Of a stretch of 64,000 bases of DNA, positions 56,923-64,000 are shown one piece after another (position 1 is the first letter of the stretch; each line of letters begins with the position of its first letter). The notes beneath the pieces are model-generated. The model searched no databases. It was not told where the DNA came from and was given only the letters and a program-made list of their open reading frames with translations. The stretch comes from Lysobacter stagni (GTDB taxonomy: Bacteria; Pseudomonadota; Gammaproteobacteria; Xanthomonadales; Xanthomonadaceae), in NCBI RefSeq assembly GCF_030053425.1, contig NZ_JASGBI010000001.1, positions 1,930,001-1,994,000 of the forward strand. The letters run 5' to 3'. Both the position numbers and the translations under genes were made by a program.

Positions 56923-59088
56923 ATGCGCCGCCGTCTGTTGACCCTGTCCCTCTCCGTCCCGCTGGCCCTGGGCCTCCTGGGCACCGCCCGCGCCGACGAG
57001 GGGATGTGGATGCCCTCGCAGTTGCCGGAGATCGCGCGCCAGCTCAAGGCCGCCGGTTTCAAGGGGCAGGCCCGCGACCTGGCCGAACTGGCGAAACCGC
57101 CGATGAACGCGGTGGTGAAGGTGGGCGGCGCCAGCGGCGCGTTCGTGTCGAAGGAGGGCCTGGTGCTGACCAACCACCACGTCGCCTTCGGCGTCATCCA
57201 GTACAACTCCAAGCCCGGGCGCGACCTCATCCAGGACGGCTACATCGCCGCCGACCGCGCGGGCGAACTGCCGGCCAATCCCGACTACCGCGTGCTGGTG
57301 ACCACCGGCTTCGACCGAATCACCGACCGCATCCTCGCCGATGCGAAGGGCAAGCAGGGCCGCGCCTACTTCGACGCCGTCGATACCGCGACCAAGAGCG
57401 CCGTGGCCGAATGCGAACGCGATCCCGGCTATCGCTGCAGCGTCGCCAACATGTACTACGGCACCGACTTCTACCTGGTGCGCCAGCTCGAGCTTCGCGA
57501 CGTTCGCCTTGTGTATGCCCCGCCGAACGACATCGGCAACTTCGGTGGCGAAGTCGACAACTTCGTCTGGCCGCGACATGCCGGCGACTTCACGCTGCTG
57601 CGCGCCTACGTCGGCACGGACGGCAAGCCGGCCGACTACTCGCCCGACAACGTGCCTTACGTGCCGCCGGCGCACCTGCAGGTGTCCACGCGCAACGTGA
57701 AGGAAGGCGACTTCGCGATGCTCGCCGGCTACCCCGGCGTGACATTCCGCCACCGCATGGCCTCGGAGTTCGCCAACCAGATCGACTGGCAGCTGCCGTC
57801 GCGTGTGGCCGTGTACCAGCGCATGATCGACGTGATCGAAGGCACGGCCGCGAAAGACGAAGCAGCGCGCGTCAGTTACGCCAACCAGGTGCGCGGACTG
57901 AAGAACACGCTCAAGCGCGCGCAGGGCGAACTCGACGGCCTGCGCCGCAGCGATGCCGCTCGCGTGCGCCGCGAGGACGAGGCGGCCATGTTCGCCTGGC
58001 TGGACACGCAGGCCGACGCGACGGCGACGAAGGCCGACATCGCCGCGGCACAGGCGGTGCTGGACGCAGGCGTGGCCATGCGCGAGCGCGACCAGCTGCT
58101 TGGCCTGATCCAGTCGCAGACGCAGCTGCTGCGCGTCGCGCTCACCGTGCAGCGCCTCGCACACGAGCGCACGCGTCCCGACGCGGAACGCGAGTCCGGT
58201 TTCCAGCAGCGCGACGAAACGCTGATTACCGGCCAGCTCAAGCAGGTGCAGCGTCGTTACGCGCCGGAGGTCGAGAAGGCGTTGCTCACCGATCTGGTGA
58301 CCCAGTACCAGGCATTGCCGGCGTCGCAGTACGTGCCGGAATTCAATGCCGTGTTCGGCACCACGCCGGCGCAGCTGAAGCGCAAGCTAGACGCGATGTA
58401 TGCCGGCACCCGTCTGGGTGAGGAAGCGCAGCGTCTTGCCGCCATGGACGCCGATGCCGCGACGCTGGCGCAGTCGGACGACACCGTGCTCAAGGCCGCG
58501 GCGACGCTGCTGCCGGCGATCCTGCGCATGGAAGAAGCCAGCAAGAACAGTGCTGGTGAGCTGCTGCGCCTGCGCCCGGCCTACATGCGTGCGCTCATCG
58601 CATTCCGCAATTCGCAGGGTCGCGGCGTGTATCCGGACGCCAACTCCACGCTGCGCGTGAGCTATGGCCGCATCAGCGCGATGGACCCGCGCGATGGCGT
58701 GCACTACCGTCCGCTGACGACGGTGCAGGGCATCCTGGAGAAGCACACCGGCGAGGAGCCGTTCAACGCACCGCAGCCGCTGCGCGATGCCATCGCCAAG
58801 GGCGATTTCGGCAGCACCGCCGAACCGAGCCTCGACACGCAGACGGTGGATTTCCTCACCAATCTGGACACCACCGGCGGCAATTCGGGTTCGCCCGTTC
58901 TGGATGCGCAGGGCAAGCTCATCGGCCTGAACTTCGACAGCAACTGGGAGGCGGTGAGCGCCAGCTGGATGTTCGATCCGCGCTTCAAGCGCGCGATCCA
59001 CGTCGACATGCGCTACCTGCGCTGGCTGCTGGCCAAGGTGTATCCGGCGCCGCACCTGTTGGAGGAAATGAATCTGCCGGCGGAGTAA
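56923..59088 (+). CDS. S46 dipeptidyl peptidase, predicted DPP11-type (Ser673)
   Basis: This 721-residue exported serine peptidase removes N-terminal dipeptides in the periplasm. After a signal peptide (cleavage near TARA-DEG) it carries DEGMWMPSQLP, catalytic His in TNHH (85-86), probable Asp222 (PRHAGDF) and Ser655 (GGNSGSP). Position 673, which sets the S1 pocket, is Ser. In the published rule, Arg or Ser here marks the Asp/Glu-specific DPP11 type and Gly the DPP7 type. I start at ATG 56923; the frame is open far upstream over tdh. No strong ribosome-binding site is seen. A second S46 gene follows. Confidence 0.92.
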   Translation: MRRRLLTLSLSVPLALGLLGTARADEGMWMPSQLPEIARQLKAAGFKGQARDLAELAKPPMNAVVKVGGASGAFVSKEGLVLTNHHVAFGVIQYNSKPGRDLIQDGYIAADRAGELPANPDYRVLVTTGFDRITDRILADAKGKQGRAYFDAVDTATKSAVAECERDPGYRCSVANMYYGTDFYLVRQLELRDVRLVYAPPNDIGNFGGEVDNFVWPRHAGDFTLLRAYVGTDGKPADYSPDNVPYVPPAHLQVSTRNVKEGDFAMLAGYPGVTFRHRMASEFANQIDWQLPSRVAVYQRMIDVIEGTAAKDEAARVSYANQVRGLKNTLKRAQGELDGLRRSDAARVRREDEAAMFAWLDTQADATATKADIAAAQAVLDAGVAMRERDQLLGLIQSQTQLLRVALTVQRLAHERTRPDAERESGFQQRDETLITGQLKQVQRRYAPEVEKALLTDLVTQYQALPASQYVPEFNAVFGTTPAQLKRKLDAMYAGTRLGEEAQRLAAMDADAATLAQSDDTVLKAAATLLPAILRMEEASKNSAGELLRLRPAYMRALIAFRNSQGRGVYPDANSTLRVSYGRISAMDPRDGVHYRPLTTVQGILEKHTGEEPFNAPQPLRDAIAKGDFGSTAEPSLDTQTVDFLTNLDTTGGNSGSPVLDAQGKLIGLNFDSNWEAVSASWMFDPRFKRAIHVDMRYLRWLLAKVYPAPHLLEEMNLPAE

Positions 59089-59100
59089 GCGGCGATGTCC

Positions 59101-59134
59101 TGATGCGGCACGCACGTTGCTGTGCACCGCATCA
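59101..59134 (+). terminator. Hairpin between the two S46 peptidase genes
   Basis: TGATGCGG (59101-59108) pairs with CCGCATCA (59127-59134), with an inner GCAC/GTGC stem. No T-run follows directly. A TAGACT box (59157-59162) further on could be part of a separate promoter for the second gene, but no good -35 was found. Confidence 0.35.
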
Positions 59135-59197
59135 TGGATCCGGTGGCGCATCGGGCTAGACTCGACCTCTGACGTTTTTTCAATGCAGGAGTGGAGC

Positions 59198-61366
59198 ATG
59201 CGACATACGGGGTTGGCGGCAGCCGTGTTCGGCGCCATCGCGACGATGGCGGGCATCGCCCATGCGGGCGAGGGCATGTGGGTGCCGCAGCAACTGCCGG
59301 ATATCGCGGTTCCGCTGAAGAAGGCGGGGCTCAAGCTCGATCCGAAGCAGCTGGCCAACCTTACCGGGGACCCGATGGCGGCGGTCGTCTCGCTCGGTGG
59401 TTGCACGGCGAGCTTCGTCTCGCCGCAGGGGCTGGTGGTGACCAACCACCACTGTGCCTACGGCGCGATCCAGCTCAACTCCACGCCCGAAAAGAATCTG
59501 ATGCGTGACGGCTTCAACGCCGCCACGCGGCCCGAGGAAGTCTCCGCCGGTCCGAACGCGCGCATCTACGCGCTCGACACCATCCAGGACGTCACGAAGC
59601 AGGTACGCGACGCCATTGCGGCCGCGCCCGATGCGCTGGGGCGCACGCGCGCGCTGGAAACGATCGAGAAGCAGCTCGTGTCCTCGTGCGAACGCGAAGG
59701 TGGATACCGCTGCCGCCTGTACAGCTTCTCCGGCGGTAACACGTATCGCCTGTTCCGCAACCTGGAGATCAAGGACGTACGCCTGGTCTACGCACCGCCG
59801 GGCAGCGTCGGCAACTACGGTGGCGAAGTCGACAACTGGACCTGGCCGCGCCACACCGGCGACTTCTCGTTCTACCGCGCTTACGTCGGCAAGGACGGAA
59901 AGCCCGCCGCGTACTCTCCCGACAACGTGCCTTATCAGCCGAAACACTGGCTGAAGGTCGCCGACAAGCCGCTGTTCGCGGGCGACTTCGTGATGGTGGC
60001 CGGTTACCCCGGCCGCACCGCGCGCTATTCGTTGGCGGAAGAGTTCGATGAAACCGCCCAATGGTCGTATCCGACCGTCGGTGCGCATTACAAGAAGCTG
60101 GTCGCGCTGGTGCAGGCCGAAGGCCGCAAGGACCCCGACATCGCGGTGAAGTACGCCAGCACGGTACGTGGCTGGCAGAACGTGATGAAGAACTACGACG
60201 GTCAGCTGGAAGGCTTCAAGCGCATCAACGCCGCCGCGACCAAGCACGCCGAGGAAACCGCGGTGCTCGACTGGCTGCGCGCGCAGGGCGGAAAGGGCGA
60301 TGAAGCGCTGGCTGCGCACGCGAAGCTCGTTTCGCTGGACGAGGCCGCACGCATCCATCGCGAACGCGACCTGGTGTTCGGTCAGCTGCGCAGCACCGGC
60401 GTACTCGGTGCGGCCACGCAGCTGTATCGCCTGTCGGTCGAGCGCGCCAAGCCGGATGCGGAACGCGAGCAGGGTTACCAGGAACGCGATCTTCCGACCA
60501 TCGAAGGCGCGATGCGCCAGATGGAACGCCGCTATGTGCCGGCGATGGATCGCGAACTGCAGGCCTACTGGCTGCGCGAGTACGTGAAGCTGCCCGACGC
60601 ACAGCGCGTGCCAGCCGTGGACAAGTGGCTGGGCGGCAACGACGAGAAGGCCATCAATGCCGCGCTCGACAAGTTGTCGAAGACCCGGCTGGGCAGCACG
60701 GATCAGCGCCTGTCGCTGATGAAGGCCGACCGTGCCTCGTTCGAGAAGAGCAAGGACCCGGCCGTGCAGTTCGCGGTGGCGATCATGCCGACCGTGCTGC
60801 AGCTGGAACAGGAAGGCAAGGCGCGCGCCGGCGATGCACTGCTCGCGCGTCCGCTGTATCTGCAGGCCGTGGCCGATTACAAGAAGAGCAAGGGCCAGTT
60901 CGTCTATCCCGATGCCAACTCCTCACTGCGCATCACCTTCGGCAACGTGATGGGCTACACCAGGACCGATGGCAGCAAGCAGGTTCCGTTCACGCGTCTG
61001 GAGGAAGTCGCAGCGAAGGCGACTGGACAGGATCCGTTCAACGCACCCAAGGTCCTGCTGGACGCGATCGCCGCGAAGAACTACGGCGGCCTGGCGGACA
61101 AGAAACTCAAGACGGTCCCGGTGAATTTCCTGTCGGACCTGGACATCACCGGCGGCAATTCCGGTTCGCCCGTGCTCGACGCGCACGGCAAGCTGGTCGG
61201 CCTGGCATTCGATGGAAACTGGGAATCGGTGAGCAGCAACTGGGTGTTCGACCCGGCGATGACGCGCATGATCGCGGTCGACCAGCGCTACATGCGCTGG
61301 ATCATGCAGGAGGTCTACCCGGCGCCGCAGCTGCTGCAGGAACTTGGCGTTCCCGAGAAGAAGTGA
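59198..61366 (+). CDS. S46 dipeptidyl peptidase, predicted DPP7-type (Gly673)
   Basis: This 722-residue exported peptidase closely resembles dipeptidyl aminopeptidase BII of Pseudoxanthomonas mexicana by recollection. The signal peptide ends AHA-GEG. GEGMWVPQQLPDIA, TNHHCAYGAIQLNST (His84-85), probable Asp222 (PRHTGDF) and Ser655 (GGNSGSP) are visible. Position 673 is Gly, the DPP7 signature for hydrophobic P1 residues. AGGAG (59187-59191) fixes the start. With the Ser673 partner upstream, the pair would cover acidic and hydrophobic dipeptides. Confidence 0.94.
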   Translation: MRHTGLAAAVFGAIATMAGIAHAGEGMWVPQQLPDIAVPLKKAGLKLDPKQLANLTGDPMAAVVSLGGCTASFVSPQGLVVTNHHCAYGAIQLNSTPEKNLMRDGFNAATRPEEVSAGPNARIYALDTIQDVTKQVRDAIAAAPDALGRTRALETIEKQLVSSCEREGGYRCRLYSFSGGNTYRLFRNLEIKDVRLVYAPPGSVGNYGGEVDNWTWPRHTGDFSFYRAYVGKDGKPAAYSPDNVPYQPKHWLKVADKPLFAGDFVMVAGYPGRTARYSLAEEFDETAQWSYPTVGAHYKKLVALVQAEGRKDPDIAVKYASTVRGWQNVMKNYDGQLEGFKRINAAATKHAEETAVLDWLRAQGGKGDEALAAHAKLVSLDEAARIHRERDLVFGQLRSTGVLGAATQLYRLSVERAKPDAEREQGYQERDLPTIEGAMRQMERRYVPAMDRELQAYWLREYVKLPDAQRVPAVDKWLGGNDEKAINAALDKLSKTRLGSTDQRLSLMKADRASFEKSKDPAVQFAVAIMPTVLQLEQEGKARAGDALLARPLYLQAVADYKKSKGQFVYPDANSSLRITFGNVMGYTRTDGSKQVPFTRLEEVAAKATGQDPFNAPKVLLDAIAAKNYGGLADKKLKTVPVNFLSDLDITGGNSGSPVLDAHGKLVGLAFDGNWESVSSNWVFDPAMTRMIAVDQRYMRWIMQEVYPAPQLLQELGVPEKK

Positions 61367-61729
61367 ACGTCGTGGCCTGCCTTCCCTGACGGTGGAGGCA
61401 GGCCTGTGACCGCCTTGACGAGCACGCGTCCGAAAGGCGCGTGCCGTGAACTCGACTGACGCGTTCGGGCGTTCCCGCCCGCCCAGCGAACCGCCAGCGT
61501 CGGCAAAGCGTCCGATTCCGATCCACCCGCGAACCCGGTAGACTCCGCCGATTCCTGCGACGGCGGTCACATGTCGCTGCGGGTTGGGGAACAACCCCGT
61601 CGCCACGCGAACGCGCATCGGCACACGGGTCAGGGGATACATCCGGAAGTAATCCAGTGGGCAGGCCGGGCGGGCTGCCCGCGGTCGTGCGCGCGTCGCC
61701 GGCCGGGTCGCGGTTTTCAGGGGGAATAC
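61367..61729. promoter_or_regulatory. 363-base gap with candidate promoter for the repeat protein
   Basis: No supported gene is seen. TTCCGA (61517-61522) and TAGACT (61540-61545) are 17 bases apart and could form a promoter. It would leave a leader of about 180 bases before the start codon at 61730. Imperfect GC-rich stems occur, but none has a T-run. CAGGGGGA just before ATG 61730 serves as the ribosome-binding site. Confidence 0.35.
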
Positions 61730-64000
61730 ATGGCAGGGAAGAACATCGGGCGCGCATTCGGCGCGCGCGTGCTGTCGCGGTTGCGCGACGGAGCAGGGTC
61801 TTTGGCATTGCTGCTGGCGCTGGTCGCGGGTTCGGCGCTGGCCGATGCGCAGGCGGCAGTCTTCAGCGAGACGTTCACGGCGCAGCCGCCGGGGTTGCCG
61901 ACCGCGCCAACCCCCGGCGTCACCAGTTTCAGCATGATGCTGGGTGGCCAACCCTTCACGTACTCGATCGTCGGACCCTCCGCGGACCTGTCCTGGGATC
62001 CGTCGAGCTATCCGGGCGACCCGGGCGTCAACATCAACAGCGGGGGGGCGGCCACGCTCACCATCGCGCGTTCCGACGCTGCCAATTTCCGCATCGATGG
62101 CATGACGGTCGACGTCTCGCCCGCGGCGCCTTCGGTGGTGATGCTGCAGGGCTACCTCGACGGGGCGCCGGTCGGACCGGGGGCCACGATCATGCCGGGC
62201 GTGCGAACCCATGTGGGTCTGGGCATGGTCGTCGACGAGGTGCGCCTCACCTCGGACGAGTTCGTGTTAACGCTGATCGACAACATCAGCGGCGACAGCG
62301 CGGTCGACCTGACCGCGCCGTCGGTGACATCGATCAGCAGCAGTACGCCCAACGGCACGTACAAGGTCGGCGACGTCGTACCGGTCCAGGTCAATCTCAG
62401 CGAAGCGGTTTTCGTGATCGGCACGCCGCAGCTGACGCTGGAAACGGGCGCCACCGATCGTGTCGTCAATTACGTGAGCGGCTCGGGAACCAGCACGCTG
62501 ACCTTCATCTACACCGTGCAGGCAGGCGACCAGAGCTTCGATCTGGACTACACGAACACAACGGCGCTTGCGCTCAATGGGAGCACCATCCGCGATGCCG
62601 CCAACAACAACGCCACGCTGACGCTGGCATTGCCGGGTACCTTCGGTTCGCTGGGCGCCGACAAGAACATCGTGATCGACGGCGTCGTGCCGACGGTCAG
62701 CACCGTCAGTTCGTCCACCGCGAACGGAAGCTACAAGATCGGCGACGTCATTTCGGTGACGGTCGCGCTCTCCGAATCCGTTGTCGTCACCGGCACGCCG
62801 CAGCTCACGCTCGAGACCGGGGCCATCGACCGCGTGGTCAACTACGTGAGCGGTTCGGGCACCGGTACGCTGACCTTCAACTACACCGTGCAGGCAGGCG
62901 ACCAGAGCGCCGACCTGGACTACACGGGCACCACCGCGCTGGCGCTCAACGGCGGCACCATCCGTGATGCCGTCGGCAACAACGCCACACTGACGCTGGC
63001 CTCGCCGGGTGCCGCCGGCTCGCTGGGCGCCAACAAGGCCATCGTCGCCGACGGTGTCGCCCCGGCGGTGAGCAGCATCGTCGTCAGCGGTTCGCCGGCC
63101 GCCACGGCCACGACGATGGCGTTCACGGTGACGTTCGGCGAAACCGTGAGCAACGTGTCCACCGATGACTTCACCCTGGTCGGGTCGGGAAGCGCGTCGG
63201 GCACCATCGCCAGCGTGTCCGCGTCCAGCGGCAGCACGGTCGATGTCCAGGTCAGTGGTATCCAGGGCACCGGCACGCTCAAGCTCAACCTCAACGGCGG
63301 CACCAACGTCATCGACGTCGTCGGCAACGCGGCGCCGGCGTACACCAGCGGGTCCACGCACACCGTGGCGATTCCCACCGCGCCGGACGCACCGACGATC
63401 GGCGCCGCGACCCCGAACAATGGCCAGGTGTCGGTGGCGTTCACCGCGCCGGTCAACAACGGCGGTTCGGCGATCACCGTCTACACGGTCACGTCCAGCC
63501 CCGGCGGCCTGACCGCCTCGGGTGCATCGTCGCCGATCGTGGTGACCGGCCTGACCAACGGCCAGAGCTACACCTTCACCGTTACCGCGACCAATGCGAT
63601 CGGCACCAGCGTCGCTTCGAGCGCCACCGCAGCGGTCACGCCGAAGACCAGCCAGACGATCGCTTTCGCCAACCCCGGCGCGCAGAACTTCGGCGCCACG
63701 CCGACGCTGACGGCGATCGCGAATTCGGGCCTGACCGTGAGCTTCTCGTCGTCGACGACGGGCGTGTGCACCATCACCTCCGGTGGCGCGCTGACCTTCA
63801 TCACGGCCGGCTCGTGCACCGTCAACGCCGACCAGGCCGGCAACGCGGCGACCAACGCTGCCACCACGGTCTCGCAGACGTTCACGGTGAACGCCGTGAC
63901 GCCGGGTGCGCCGACCGTCGGTACCGCGACGGCGGGCAACACGCAGGCGACGGTGACCTTCACCGCGCCGGCCAGCAACGGCGGCGCGAGCATCACCGGT
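61730..64000 (+). CDS. Secreted Ig-like/fibronectin repeat protein, 3' end outside window
   Basis: The frame is open from ATG 61730 to the window end (757 codons). A signal peptide ([19 protein letters not shown]) precedes an N-terminal domain to about residue 190. Two Ig-like repeats of 124 residues follow (about 62311-62682 and 62683-63054), sharing [25 protein letters not shown] and VNYVSGSGT. Next is a SwmB-like segment, a fibronectin type III domain ([20 protein letters not shown]) and a repeat starting [20 protein letters not shown], before another fibronectin domain begins. This mix is typical of large surface proteins ending in an IPTL-CTERM sorting signal; that end is not visible here. 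Confidence 0.88.
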   Translation, partial: MAGKNIGRAFGARVLSRLRDGAGSLALLLALVAGSALADAQAAVFSETFTAQPPGLPTAPTPGVTSFSMMLGGQPFTYSIVGPSADLSWDPSSYPGDPGVNINSGGAATLTIARSDAANFRIDGMTVDVSPAAPSVVMLQGYLDGAPVGPGATIMPGVRTHVGLGMVVDEVRLTSDEFVLTLIDNISGDSAVDLTAPSVTSISSSTPNGTYKVGDVVPVQVNLSEAVFVIGTPQLTLETGATDRVVNYVSGSGTSTLTFIYTVQAGDQSFDLDYTNTTALALNGSTIRDAANNNATLTLALPGTFGSLGADKNIVIDGVVPTVSTVSSSTANGSYKIGDVISVTVALSESVVVTGTPQLTLETGAIDRVVNYVSGSGTGTLTFNYTVQAGDQSADLDYTGTTALALNGGTIRDAVGNNATLTLASPGAAGSLGANKAIVADGVAPAVSSIVVSGSPAATATTMAFTVTFGETVSNVSTDDFTLVGSGSASGTIASVSASSGSTVDVQVSGIQGTGTLKLNLNGGTNVIDVVGNAAPAYTSGSTHTVAIPTAPDAPTIGAATPNNGQVSVAFTAPVNNGGSAITVYTVTSSPGGLTASGASSPIVVTGLTNGQSYTFTVTATNAIGTSVASSATAAVTPKTSQTIAFANPGAQNFGATPTLTAIANSGLTVSFSSSTTGVCTITSGGALTFITAGSCTVNADQAGNAATNAATTVSQTFTVNAVTPGAPTVGTATAGNTQATVTFTAPASNGGASITG

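Overview
This window is a GC-rich chromosomal segment from a gammaproteobacterium of the family Xanthomonadaceae, most likely Lysobacter or a close relative. Three things point there: the ribosomal gene order, close matches to proteins characterised in Stenotrophomonas (peptide amidase) and Pseudoxanthomonas (dipeptidyl aminopeptidase BII), and intergenic hairpin repeats of the kind common in this family. The assignment is inference from recalled sequence similarity. No phage, IS element, CRISPR array, tRNA or rRNA was seen.

Region 1 (1-16,480) is the translation block: the end of fusA, then tuf, then the S10, spc and alpha operons (rpsJ to rplQ) with secY and rpoA embedded. Genes are packed tightly except for structured gaps at 1873-2321, 8892-9049, 10373-10536, 13088-13322 and 15746-16026. 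These gaps hold strong hairpins and candidate promoters. rpmJ is not found between secY and rpsM. A textbook terminator closes the block at 16448-16477.

Region 2 (16,500-26,850) is mostly housekeeping. It holds dsbB, a class II DAHP synthase (shikimate pathway), a reverse-strand run (typA, a DUF2127 membrane protein, a lipoprotein peptide amidase and a small membrane protein), a cyclophilin, a class I aminotransferase, mdh and a secreted DUF2501 protein.

Region 3 (26,900-32,620, plus 46,292-47,755) carries propionate catabolism by the 2-methylcitrate cycle. prpE activates propionate, prpC condenses propionyl-CoA with oxaloacetate, prpD dehydrates methylcitrate and prpB cleaves methylisocitrate. 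Between prpE and prpB, on the opposite strand, lies a gene fusing a MerR/excisionase-type DNA-binding domain to a complete citrate-synthase domain. A palindrome and direct repeats lie between it and prpB. This is the most intriguing regulatory system in the window. prpD lies about 14 kb away and no acnD or prpF is present.

Region 4 (32,700-46,150) is accessory metabolism: a sulfatase lacking a signal peptide, a glutathione transferase, a SleB-like wall hydrolase, a FadH-type flavoenzyme, an alcohol dehydrogenase, an aldo/keto reductase, a secreted SGNH esterase, an MFS exporter with a divergent LysR regulator, and a DODA-type dioxygenase.

Region 5 (47,900-53,650) is envelope biology. Three tandem OmpA-family paralogs are followed by two small secreted proteins that share one C-terminal module and flank a pseudouridine synthase.

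Region 6 (53,670-64,000) holds kbl and tdh (threonine to glycine) on the reverse strand, split by an unrelated membrane gene. Then come two adjacent S46 dipeptidyl peptidases with different predicted specificity, and the start of a large secreted Ig-like/fibronectin-repeat protein cut by the window edge.
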